Positions 1 to 6,013 of a stretch of 6,513 bases of DNA are shown here, one piece after another. The notes beneath the pieces are model-generated. The model was not told where the DNA came from. It ran no database searches and worked only from the letters and a program-made list of their open reading frames with translations. The DNA comes from Deltaproteobacteria bacterium (lineage in GTDB: Bacteria; Bdellovibrionota_B; Oligoflexia; Oligoflexales; Bog-1112): the NCBI GenBank assembly GCA_003136475.1, contig PLEQ01000209.1, forward strand, positions 15,524 to 22,036, given 5' to 3'. A program made the translations under genes and the position numbers. The stretch's first letter is position 1, and each line of letters begins with the position of its first letter.

Positions 1-78
1 TAATCCTTGCAAATATTTGTGGTATTTGATTTGCTAACTTAATTTCCAAGTCCAAAAAATAGTGCGGACTGCATTTTT

Positions 79-82
79 GAGG
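79..82 (+). promoter_or_regulatory. Ribosome binding site of acpP
   Basis: GAGG lies 7 nt before the acpP ATG and supports that start. The rest of 1-89 is AT-rich and shows no coding signal. A 5-bp inverted repeat (AGTCC at 49-53, GGACT at 66-70) is visible but has no tail of T residues. No promoter with convincing -35 and -10 boxes can be named. Confidence 0.7.
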
Positions 83-89
83 TTATATC

Positions 90-332
90 ATGGCAGACAG
101 CGTTGAAGACAAAATAAAATCAATCATCGTCAATCAGCTCGGCGTTGAAGAAAGCGCCGTGGTGCCTAAGGCGAAATTCATAGAAGACCTGGGAGCCGAT
201 TCTTTAGATATCGTCGAATTGGTTATGGCAATGGAAGAAGCCTTTGGCATCGATATCCCCGACGAGGAAGCCGAGAACATCCGTACGGTTTCTGACGCCG
301 TCGGCTTCGTTAGAAAAATGGGAGAAAGCTAA
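90..332 (+). CDS. acpP: Acyl carrier protein AcpP
   Basis: Small acidic cytoplasmic carrier protein of type II fatty acid synthesis. It carries growing acyl chains as thioesters on a 4'-phosphopantetheine arm. The 80-residue product matches the usual 75-80 aa. The family signature GADSLD is at residues 35-40, with Ser38 as the expected phosphopantetheine attachment site. It is followed by the helix II recognition stretch ELVMAMEEAFGI and the acidic DIPDEEAE segment (DE-rich, residues 55-62). GAGG 7 nt upstream supports the ATG. In related bacteria acpP usually sits among fab genes, but whatever precedes it lies outside the window. It is followed after 6 nt by rpiB in the same frame, so the two are probably co-transcribed. 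The family call is very secure. Confidence 0.97.
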   Translation: MADSVEDKIKSIIVNQLGVEESAVVPKAKFIEDLGADSLDIVELVMAMEEAFGIDIPDEEAENIRTVSDAVGFVRKMGES

Positions 333-338
333 ACACCC

Positions 339-833
339 GTGACCGAAACAGCGTATTGTTTCAAAAAATTAGGCCTCGCCGCTGATCACGTCGGCCTGGA
401 GTTCAAGGCTTTGATCGGAAAATCGCTACAAGCGATGGGTTTTACTATTGTCGATTACGGGGTGGCCGAAAAGTCTGAGTCGCGGGTAGACTACCCGGAC
501 TATGCGTCCCTTCTCGCTGCAGCAGTTTCGACTCAAGAAGTCGAAGCAGGGATTGCGATTTGTGGCACCGGCCTCGGAATGGCGATCGTGGCCAATAAAT
601 ACCCACGCGTTCGAGCCGCCTGCATTTGGGATGAATACTCGTGCCGCATGAGCCGTCAACATAACAACGCGAATGTTCTCTGTTTGGGCGGACGGACTCT
701 CAATTCGTTTCGGTCTGTAGAACTGACCCACCTTTGGCTTAAAACTGCTTTCGCCGGCGAGCAACATACCGTTCGTATTGAAAAAATAGACAAAATCGAA
801 AAAAACCTCTTAAATCCAATCCGAAACCGCTAG
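339..833 (+). CDS. rpiB: Ribose-5-phosphate isomerase B (RpiB/LacAB family)
   Basis: Interconverts ribose 5-phosphate and ribulose 5-phosphate in the cytoplasmic pentose phosphate pathway. The 164 aa fit the RpiB family (about 145-160 aa) with a slightly extended, basic C-terminus. Visible signatures are ADH at residues 15-17, DYPDYA at 51-56, the active-site loop CGTGLG at 75-80 (Cys75 is the expected catalytic cysteine) followed by ANK, and the SRQHNNANVL segment at 105-114 with His108. The start is GTG at 339. The acpP stop TAA at 330-332 is in the same frame (TAA ACA CCC GTG), so translation cannot begin earlier, and no other ATG/GTG/TTG precedes the first conserved strand. The ribosome binding site is weak: GGAG at 321-324, inside the end of acpP, is 14 nt away, which suggests coupling to acpP translation. 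It is distinct from the unrelated RpiA family. Confidence 0.95.
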   Translation: MTETAYCFKKLGLAADHVGLEFKALIGKSLQAMGFTIVDYGVAEKSESRVDYPDYASLLAAAVSTQEVEAGIAICGTGLGMAIVANKYPRVRAACIWDEYSCRMSRQHNNANVLCLGGRTLNSFRSVELTHLWLKTAFAGEQHTVRIEKIDKIEKNLLNPIRNR

Positions 834-925
834 TTAGCTCTGCGGAAAATCTGCAATGCTCAGTGGCAATCTTGCTTTTCCTTATTAGCGGGATTTGAGG
901 GAAAGCCTATCAAAAAGAGGAATTT
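834..925 (+). other. rpiB-glyA intergenic spacer
   Basis: This 92-nt spacer has no coding signal. A weak 5-bp stem with one G-T pair (about 841-853) is not followed directly by T residues, so I do not call a terminator. AGAGG at 916-920 is the probable glyA ribosome binding site, 5 nt before the GTG. No clear promoter boxes are seen, so glyA could be read through from acpP-rpiB or have its own promoter. Confidence 0.4.
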
Positions 926-2185
926 GTGAAACCTTGGCACTTACTTAAAGAATCAGATCCTGAAGTCTACAGCTTTATCGAACAAGAACTCAAACGTCAA
1001 AACGAGGGTCTGGAACTCATCGCCTCCGAAAATTTTGCCCCGATCGATGTCATCTCTGCCATGGGTAGCCCGCTAACGAATAAATACGCCGAAGGACTCC
1101 CCGGCAAACGCTACTATGGCGGATGTCAGGAAATTGACAAAGTCGAAGCCCTCGCTGTCCAGCGTGTGTGTACGCTGTTTGGTGCCAAATATGCTAACGT
1201 CCAACCCCATTCCGGAGCCCAAGCTAATGCATCGGCCTACCTGGCACTTTTGCAACCGGGCGACCAAGTGCTTGGCTTGGATCTTTCCCATGGTGGTCAT
1301 TTAACGCACGGCTCGGCAGTCAATTTCTCTGGTATCCTTTACCGTTCCGCGTTCTACCAACTCGATGCGACCACCGAAACTCTCGACTACGATCAGGTCC
1401 GTGCTGCTGCTCAAGCTGTACGTCCTAAAATGATTATTGCAGGAGCGAGTGCCTACCCACGCTTCCTCGACTTTGCCGAGTTTCGTAAAATCGCTGATGA
1501 AGTCAACGCCATCCTTCTTGTCGATATGGCCCATATCGCCGGCCTCGTCGCTGCGGGCGTGCACCCCAGTCCCATACCCCATGCCCATGTCACCACCAGC
1601 ACCACCCACAAAACTTTACGGGGCCCACGCGGCGGTATCATTCTCTGGAATGATGAACACCTCACAGCTAAAGTCAATAAAGGCGTGTTCCCAGGCACCC
1701 AAGGCGGGCCACTCGAACATGTCATCGCTGCCAAGGCTGTGTGCTTCAAAAAGGCTATGGAAAGTTCCTTTGTTAACTACCAAAAGAAAGTGGTTGAGAA
1801 CGCCAAAACCCTTGCAAAGTCCCTAGTGGATCGCGAATTCCGCCTGGTTTCAGGAGGGACCGATACCCACCTTATGCTCATTGATCTTTCCGACACTGAA
1901 ATCAGTGGCAAGGAATTCGAAGAAGCTCTCGATAAAGTCGCTATAACGGTCAATAAAAATACAGTTCCGCAAGAAAAACGTAGCCCATTTGTGACAAGCG
2001 GCATCAGAGTAGGGACTCCGGCCATCACCACGCGCGGCATGGGGACAGAGGAGATGCACCGGATTGCAGAGATTCTAAGCGACGTATTTAAGAACTTAAA
2101 AAATGAATCCCAACTCACCAAAATTCGAGCTAAGGTTCTCGCCATAGTTGCGGATTTTCCCCTTTATCCCGAATGGCTTTCCTAG
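926..2185 (+). CDS. glyA: Serine hydroxymethyltransferase GlyA
   Basis: PLP-dependent cytoplasmic enzyme that converts serine and tetrahydrofolate to glycine and 5,10-methylenetetrahydrofolate, the main source of one-carbon units. The product is 419 aa (E. coli GlyA has 417). Hallmarks in order are LELIASENFAP at residues 29-39, TNKYAEGLPGKRYYGG at 51-66, the PHSGAQAN cofactor loop at 94-101, SHGGHLTHG at 121-129, LLVDMAHIAGL at 197-207 (Asp200 expected to contact the PLP ring nitrogen, His203 beside it), and TTSTTHKTLRGPRGG at 223-237. Lys229 is the Schiff-base lysine at the same number as in E. coli. SGIRVGTPAITTRG near the C-terminus carries the conserved substrate carboxylate arginine. 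The GTG start is supported by AGAGG 5 nt upstream and by the standard N-terminal length. In relatives nrdR and ribD often follow glyA, but here it converges on dapF with 9 nt between stop codons. Confidence 0.98.
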   Translation: MKPWHLLKESDPEVYSFIEQELKRQNEGLELIASENFAPIDVISAMGSPLTNKYAEGLPGKRYYGGCQEIDKVEALAVQRVCTLFGAKYANVQPHSGAQANASAYLALLQPGDQVLGLDLSHGGHLTHGSAVNFSGILYRSAFYQLDATTETLDYDQVRAAAQAVRPKMIIAGASAYPRFLDFAEFRKIADEVNAILLVDMAHIAGLVAAGVHPSPIPHAHVTTSTTHKTLRGPRGGIILWNDEHLTAKVNKGVFPGTQGGPLEHVIAAKAVCFKKAMESSFVNYQKKVVENAKTLAKSLVDREFRLVSGGTDTHLMLIDLSDTEISGKEFEEALDKVAITVNKNTVPQEKRSPFVTSGIRVGTPAITTRGMGTEEMHRIAEILSDVFKNLKNESQLTKIRAKVLAIVADFPLYPEWLS

Positions 2186-2194
2186 ACTCAGTCT

Positions 2195-3121
2195 CTAAAT
2201 TTCGATTTTGCCGGAGAAGATAAACTCGCCAGGTCCACAGAGAACGATAGCCTCTTCCTCTACATCCTGTTTGGCAAACAAGCAGCCGCCCGGGAAAAGT
2301 GTGGGGACCCAAGAAGATCGTGCGATCAATCCGGTGCTGAGCAGTGCTGCGGATACCGCACAGGCCCCACTACCACAGGCTGGTGTTTCCCCAGCGCCAC
2401 GTTCCCAAATAAAAACTTTGTAGGGATCGGCAAGTTCTTGATTGCGCATACCAAGAGGTATTTGATTCCGAGCAAGTGCCAAAGGACTTGCGAAATTGAC
2501 ATTGATGCCGTCCCAGTCTGGGGATTTTTGGAGCGACTGGCTTATCTCACGCATTTTAGCGAGGGATTCTTCTTCTTCTAGAATGAAGACCAGATGATTA
2601 TTGGCGAGTGAGCAGGTGTAGAACTCTTTGAGAAAATGCGGACACTGGTGCTCGTTAAGAGTTTTGCGCACAAATGCCAAAGCATCGCGATGCCAAGAAT
2701 TTTTTTCGTTTAAGTGGGGAGTCCCCATATCGACTTGCACGAGCGGGAGCAGAGCCCCTTTTTGCGGAACAAATTGGCAAGAATACTCTTGTTCAGCCAT
2801 GCGAAGCTCAACCGATTCCAAACTATTTTTGTTTTGTTCCAAAGCGTGTTGATATACCGATAAGGCAGCACAGCGAATACCGTTGCCACAGGTCTTAGCA
2901 AGGCTGCCATCAGAGTTGATAATGATCAGCTGTTTAGTCGTTTCGTGATTTTGATGAATCAAAATGATCAGCCCGTCCCCACCAATCCCTGTATTGCGGT
3001 CGCAAAAGACTTTGGCCTTGCGTTGTAATGAGGGCACGAGATTGGCATATTGACTCTGATTGACCCAGCAGATGATAAAATCATTCTTACAGCCATGCCA
3101 CTTTTCAAATTCAATGAACAT
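2195..3121 (-). CDS. dapF: Diaminopimelate epimerase DapF
   Basis: Converts LL- to meso-diaminopimelate without a cofactor, supplying peptidoglycan cross-links and the last lysine precursor. I chose the ATG at 3121 (308 aa) because the family N-terminus begins there (MFIEFEKWHG). An in-frame extension to 3175 would add 18 unrelated residues and overlap the upstream gene. Both catalytic cysteines are present: Cys78 in KTCGNGIRC and Cys249 in ETPACGSGACA. Also visible are DRNTGIGGDG (41-50), NSDGS (69-73), N174 in the ANNH segment (equivalent to the usual GNPH), INVNF (206-210), the substrate-binding pair Glu240-Arg241, and FPGG (276-279). Unusual points are CKNDF instead of the common GxGNDF near residue 11 and a length above the usual 270-290, with extra residues in the middle. 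It is the last gene of the ribB operon, 14 nt after the unknown gene, with a weak GAGAG ribosome binding site. Confidence 0.95.
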   Translation of the reverse strand: MFIEFEKWHGCKNDFIICWVNQSQYANLVPSLQRKAKVFCDRNTGIGGDGLIILIHQNHETTKQLIIINSDGSLAKTCGNGIRCAALSVYQHALEQNKNSLESVELRMAEQEYSCQFVPQKGALLPLVQVDMGTPHLNEKNSWHRDALAFVRKTLNEHQCPHFLKEFYTCSLANNHLVFILEEEESLAKMREISQSLQKSPDWDGINVNFASPLALARNQIPLGMRNQELADPYKVFIWERGAGETPACGSGACAVSAALLSTGLIARSSWVPTLFPGGCLFAKQDVEEEAIVLCGPGEFIFSGKIEI

Positions 3122-3135
3122 GAGAAACTCTCTAC

Positions 3136-3717
3136 TCAGTGGAAAACAACGACATCCCGCTCGGCTTCCTCGCACATTTTTGTACGCAGCTTTAGGGCAG
3201 CATTCAAAACGGAGTGCAGGCCGTGAGAGCCTATAAACAAGTAGAAAGTAGGAAATCGATTTTTAAGAATCAAGGTCTTTAACATTCTAATGAGAAGTTT
3301 CGAGGCGATATCCGCACCTAAGAGTTCGGGTGCAAAGTAGAACCCAGGTGTGGTTGGGGACCAACTACAGATCGCCTCACAGAGCTTGTCGATCCATAGA
3401 TGACTATCTGCGAGCTTCTCATTTTCTATGGGGGCCAAGAAGAAGATTGCAGCTTGCCCGTCTTCCTTGGTTTCTGCCAAGATTAGCGGGTCTGCGCATA
3501 CGACACCCTCGCTCGCAGCGGCAGAAAAAATATCTTCAGTCTTACGGAGTTCCATCAATTGCGGGGGCGTCAGGGTACCGGTGCGGTAAACGCCCACCCA
3601 AAACGGACAAGCACGAGCTTCCTTTTCAGAGCTGATCAAGTAAATCTCGGTCAGGTGTGACGTATCTTTGGCGATCTCAGGAAGCAGCCCAGGCTGAGAA
3701 GCTTGATCTTCGGGCAT
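3136..3717 (-). CDS. Unrecognised 193-aa protein between nusB and dapF
   Basis: I do not recognise this family. The product is predicted soluble, with no signal peptide and no convincing membrane helix. It alternates short hydrophobic, strand-like stretches (TEIYLIS near 23-29, CPFWVGVYRTG at 37-47, AAIFFLAPI at 89-97, PTFYLFIGSHG at 156-166, DVVVFH at the end) with helical segments. One such segment (about 134-152) is rich in Leu, Ile and Lys. This would suit a mixed alpha/beta fold, which is inference only. Six cysteines or so are scattered without a metal-binding spacing. The ATG at 3717 is well supported: GAGGGG lies 5 nt upstream and overlaps the nusB stop (TGAGGGG), so translation is probably coupled. 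It ends 14 nt before dapF. Tight packing between two real genes and a good ribosome binding site argue that it is expressed; its role is unknown. Confidence 0.8.
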   Translation of the reverse strand: MPEDQASQPGLLPEIAKDTSHLTEIYLISSEKEARACPFWVGVYRTGTLTPPQLMELRKTEDIFSAAASEGVVCADPLILAETKEDGQAAIFFLAPIENEKLADSHLWIDKLCEAICSWSPTTPGFYFAPELLGADIASKLLIRMLKTLILKNRFPTFYLFIGSHGLHSVLNAALKLRTKMCEEAERDVVVFH

Positions 3718-3726
3718 GATAACCCC

Positions 3727-4149
3727 TCAAGGTTGCGGATCACGGAATTTTCTAGCAAGAGAGTCAAGTAACCCATTAATAAATTTGCTTGAATTCTCCG
3801 TGCTGTAGTTTTTTGCAAGCTCGATTGCTTCATTTAACACTACCTTCGTAGGTGTGTCCGTATTTTGAAGTTCGAATATAGCTAATCTTAAGACAATTTT
3901 ATCGATGATGGCTATTCTTTCTAGCGACCAATTGGTCGACGCATCCGTAATTTCCCGGTCGAGGTCTTCAATGTGATCCAGAACCCCCTTGGTCAACTTC
4001 ATTAGAAAGGGTTCAATATCCTTCCCAACTTTAAGATGATTTGCGAAATTTTTTAATTTTATTTCAGAAAAGAAAAATACCTTGTCAATTTCGCATTGGT
4101 ATAAAAATTTTAGACCAAAATCGCGAGCCTGTGACTGCTTAGATTGCAA
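3727..4149 (-). CDS. nusB: Transcription antitermination factor NusB
   Basis: RNA-binding helical protein that joins NusE (ribosomal protein S10) at boxA sites to prevent premature termination in rRNA operons. The product is 140 aa, the usual size. Family features are ARDFGLKFLYQCEID at residues 8-22 (usual form ARxxALQxLYQxE) and the C-terminal signature TPTKVVLNEAIELAKNYSTE at about 99-118 followed by SSKFINGLLD. The start is TTG at 4149. The conserved N-terminal helix begins only 7 residues later and the next in-frame ATG (residue 50) would remove it. This start lies 11 nt inside the end of ribH, with GAAGG only 2 nt ahead, so it probably depends on translational coupling. The ribH-nusB neighbourhood is conserved in many bacteria. 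The function is secure; the exact start is somewhat less so. Confidence 0.95.
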   Translation of the reverse strand: MQSKQSQARDFGLKFLYQCEIDKVFFFSEIKLKNFANHLKVGKDIEPFLMKLTKGVLDHIEDLDREITDASTNWSLERIAIIDKIVLRLAIFELQNTDTPTKVVLNEAIELAKNYSTENSSKFINGLLDSLARKFRDPQP

Positions 4150-4627
4150 GACCTTCGAGCTCCCTAAAAGTTTTAAGCATCGTCAGTGCGGCCACTGCAG
4201 CTTGTTGGCCTTTATTGGTCACAACGACCTTGCCATCGCGCTTTTTGCTGCTTGTATTATCCTCCAAAGCGGATCTGGCTAGAGCTTGTTCTTTGTTATG
4301 AGTCGTCAACACTCCGAAAATTACCGGCAGCTTGTATTGGATTCTTTCCGAGGTGAGCCCTTTGGCGACAGCATTGGCAATGTAATGATAATGGTCGGAC
4401 TCACCTTGAATGAGACAGCCGAGACAAATGATGGCTTGCCAACGCCCCATCGCAGCAGCTTTTGCAGCAGCGCTAGGGAGTTCGAAGGCGCCGGGCACGG
4501 ACACTACGGTGATCGCATCTTCCCGGATCCCACCGGCCATAAGCGCTGCCTTGGCACCTTTGGTCAAATTGGCTGTGATGTCTTCGTTGAATTGACTTGT
4601 GATCATTAAAAAACGTTCGGTGTTCAT
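4139..4627 (-). CDS. ribH: 6,7-dimethyl-8-ribityllumazine synthase RibH
   Basis: Penultimate step of riboflavin synthesis: condenses the ribityl-aminopyrimidine with 3,4-dihydroxy-2-butanone 4-phosphate, the product of the upstream gene. The product is 162 aa (family about 150-160) and would be expected to form pentameric or icosahedral assemblies. Visible motifs are SQFNEDIT at 11-18 (Phe13 expected to stack on the pyrimidine), VPGAFELP at 44-51, GCLIQGESDHYHYIANAV at 70-87 with His79 as the likely general acid/base in the GExxH motif, PVIFGVLTT at 101-109, EQALARS at 113-119 and NKGQQAAVAAL near the C-terminus. A small basic insertion (SSKKRDGKVVV, about 126-136) precedes the NKG motif. The ATG overlaps the ribB stop in an ATGA arrangement. 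AAGGA 8 nt upstream (4636-4640) supports the start and implies coupled translation. Confidence 0.97.
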   Translation of the reverse strand: MNTERFLMITSQFNEDITANLTKGAKAALMAGGIREDAITVVSVPGAFELPSAAAKAAAMGRWQAIICLGCLIQGESDHYHYIANAVAKGLTSERIQYKLPVIFGVLTTHNKEQALARSALEDNTSSKKRDGKVVVTNKGQQAAVAALTMLKTFRELEGLAI

Positions 4628-5772
4628 AATAAGGTTCCTTCCGGTGACATGAGTTTAGTATCGACGATTTCAAGACCGAAGCCTCGCAGGGCTGCGAGGT
4701 TTCTTTCTGAAGTCAAGTGGAGGCGCATGCGATGGACGCCAAGTTGCTTAAGGATTTGGGCACCTATTCCATAGATGCGTGGATCGGAATGCTGCGCGCT
4801 CAAGGCGTGCAGCATCGCATCATTTTCTGAATTTCCCAAATAAAGGAAAATGGCTTTACGTTGGGTGCGAATGAGTTGGAGGCCATATTCGACTTTCCAT
4901 CGGGAGAAGTCAGGATTGGCCTGAAGAAAAGGCTGGGGACTGAGAATATCTGCGAGCGGATTTTGTTTGTGAACACGGACGTCCACACAGTGATCTCCGA
5001 ACTCGAGGCCTTTGATGAGGGCAAAGTGGATAGAGTGATCGATATCGCTGCGAAACCAAACGCCCTCGATACCCTCTTCTGCGGATAGCGTCACGCGTTT
5101 GATCTCGGTCACCAAGGTCTCGCGAGCAAGTCTATATTGGATAAGATCCGCGATAGCAAGCATGGGGATCTGATGATATTTGGCAAAGGCTTCTAAGTCT
5201 GGGAGGCGAGCCATCGACCCATCATCTTTCATAATTTCACAGATCACAGCTGCATGTTTTTTCCCGGCCAAGCGAGCCAAATCGACGGACCCCTCGGTGT
5301 GTCCCGTCCGCTTCAAGACGCCTCCAGGTTGCGCACGCAGGGGAAAAATATGGCCAGGCACCACGAGATCTTCGGGTTTCGTTTCATTCGCAATAGCGAC
5401 ACGAATCGTATGAGCACGGTCGGCAGCGGAAATGCCGGTCGTCACTCCCTGGCGGGCTTCAATACTGACGGTGAAGGCGGTACCCAAATTGGTGGACAAA
5501 GCTTGGCCGCGATCAGCCATCAGTGGCAATTGTAAGCGATCGACGAACGAAGCCGCCAGCGAAAGGCAGATCAAACCTCGAGCTTCCTTAGCCATAAAAT
5601 TGATTTTTTCGGCAGAGACATCTTCGGCAGGAAATACCAGGTCTCCTTCGTTCTCCCGATCTTTATCATCCGTCATGATGACCATCTGCCCGTTCTTAAA
5701 GGCGGTCAAAGCTTTTTCTACATTAACAATAGCTTGCGCATCAAAGGCGTCCGCACTGTCGGTTGTTTTCAT
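4624..5772 (-). CDS. ribB: 3,4-dihydroxy-2-butanone-4-phosphate synthase with degenerate GTP cyclohydrolase II-like domain (RibBA-like, RibBX type)
   Basis: Makes the four-carbon riboflavin precursor from ribulose 5-phosphate. The 382-aa product has the RibBA two-domain layout. The RibB domain (about 15-215) is intact: DDKDRENEGDLVFPAED at 35-51, GVTTGISAADRAHTI at 109-123, RTGHTEGSVDLARLAG at 155-170 (His158 a metal ligand) and CEIMKDDG at 178-185 (Glu179 the expected catalytic acid). The RibA-like domain (about 225-382) keeps fold markers such as VRVH at 265-268 and YGIGAQILKQLGV at 334-346. It lacks the zinc motif: no C-x10-C-x-C follows VRVH, and LGNSENDAM stands where EGRG is expected. 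GTP cyclohydrolase II activity is therefore unlikely. Such fusions with an inactive RibA part have been described in Proteobacteria as RibBX. A pipeline may label this ribBA. AGAAGG 8 nt upstream supports the ATG. First gene of the operon. Confidence 0.93.
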   Translation of the reverse strand: MKTTDSADAFDAQAIVNVEKALTAFKNGQMVIMTDDKDRENEGDLVFPAEDVSAEKINFMAKEARGLICLSLAASFVDRLQLPLMADRGQALSTNLGTAFTVSIEARQGVTTGISAADRAHTIRVAIANETKPEDLVVPGHIFPLRAQPGGVLKRTGHTEGSVDLARLAGKKHAAVICEIMKDDGSMARLPDLEAFAKYHQIPMLAIADLIQYRLARETLVTEIKRVTLSAEEGIEGVWFRSDIDHSIHFALIKGLEFGDHCVDVRVHKQNPLADILSPQPFLQANPDFSRWKVEYGLQLIRTQRKAIFLYLGNSENDAMLHALSAQHSDPRIYGIGAQILKQLGVHRMRLHLTSERNLAALRGFGLEIVDTKLMSPEGTLL

Positions 5773-5775
5773 GAA

Positions 5776-5865
5776 TCAAACCTTCTTTTGAGGCGGGTCG
5801 TTGACCGAATTGGTAGCCGAAAAAGAACCAGACATCTTTACCACTAAGTCGACCGAATGCTCCAC
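5776..5865 (-). CDS. Possible 29-aa upstream reading frame in the ribB leader
   Basis: A GTG-started frame of 29 codons encodes a hydrophilic peptide beginning MEHSVDLVVKM and ending DPPQKKV. It has a strong ribosome binding site, AAAGGAG, about 5 nt upstream, and an in-frame TAG directly before the GTG. Its TGA ends 3 nt before the ribB ATG, so a translating ribosome would stop on the ribB ribosome binding site. It could be a leader peptide, a coupling device or chance. Nothing about the peptide is recognisable and no conservation test could be run. Confidence 0.2.
   Translation of the reverse strand: MEHSVDLVVKMSGSFSATNSVNDPPQKKV
5781..5786 (-). promoter_or_regulatory. Ribosome binding site of ribB
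   Basis: AGAAGG on the minus strand ends 8 nt before the ribB ATG at 5772 and supports that start. It lies inside the end of the possible 29-aa upstream frame. Confidence 0.65.
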
Positions 5866-5901
5866 CTAAACTCCTTTGCAGAGCATTTGAGTGCGGTGGA
5901 G
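5856..5901 (-). promoter_or_regulatory. Overlapping inverted repeats in the ribB leader
   Basis: Two perfect 7-bp pairings share one arm. AATGCTC (5856-5862) pairs with GAGCATT (5881-5887), and CTCCACC (5860-5866) pairs with GGTGGAG (5895-5901). The shared bases 5860-5862 make the two stems mutually exclusive in RNA. On the minus strand the loop of the first stem contains the AAAGGAG site and GTG of the possible short frame. Switching between stems could control access to that site, but this is inference from pairing alone. Confidence 0.25.
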
Positions 5902-6007
5902 ACGAATGGCGATACTAGCGGGCTTTTGAAAAATCGAGCCAGCATTTTGGTCTTGCTCCTAAATAAGAAATCAACAGAATCCAATCCATGATTTCGACAC
6001 CTTAGAT

Positions 6008-6013
6008 GGAGAG
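6008..6013 (+). promoter_or_regulatory. Ribosome binding site of fumarylacetoacetase gene
   Basis: GGAGAG, with GGAG ending 5 nt before the ATG at 6017, supports this start. Confidence 0.7.

Noticed and set aside
841..880. Possible terminator after rpiB
   Set aside because: The stem is only 5 bp with one wobble pair, and the T-rich stretch lies about 20 nt further on.
1301..1609. Antisense open frames across glyA, including 1301-1609, 1453-1749 and 1777-2145
   Set aside because: glyA is unambiguous here. These antisense products are low-complexity readings of GlyA codons and have no independent support.
3122..3175. Longer dapF starting at 3175
   Set aside because: The extra 18 residues are unlike any DapF N-terminus and would overlap the upstream gene. 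The ATG at 3121 begins exactly at the family motif.
5432..5791. A 119-codon + strand frame antisense to ribB and reaching into the leader
   Set aside because: It mirrors RibB codons, has no family resemblance, and conflicts with the well-supported ribB gene.
5744..5914. A 57-codon open stretch on the minus strand overlapping the ribB start, reading like LGGAFGRLSGKDVWFFFGYQ
   Set aside because: It has no ATG or GTG in frame, has a stop at 5915-5917 and ends within ribB. A run this long is expected by chance fairly often, and I recognise no family.
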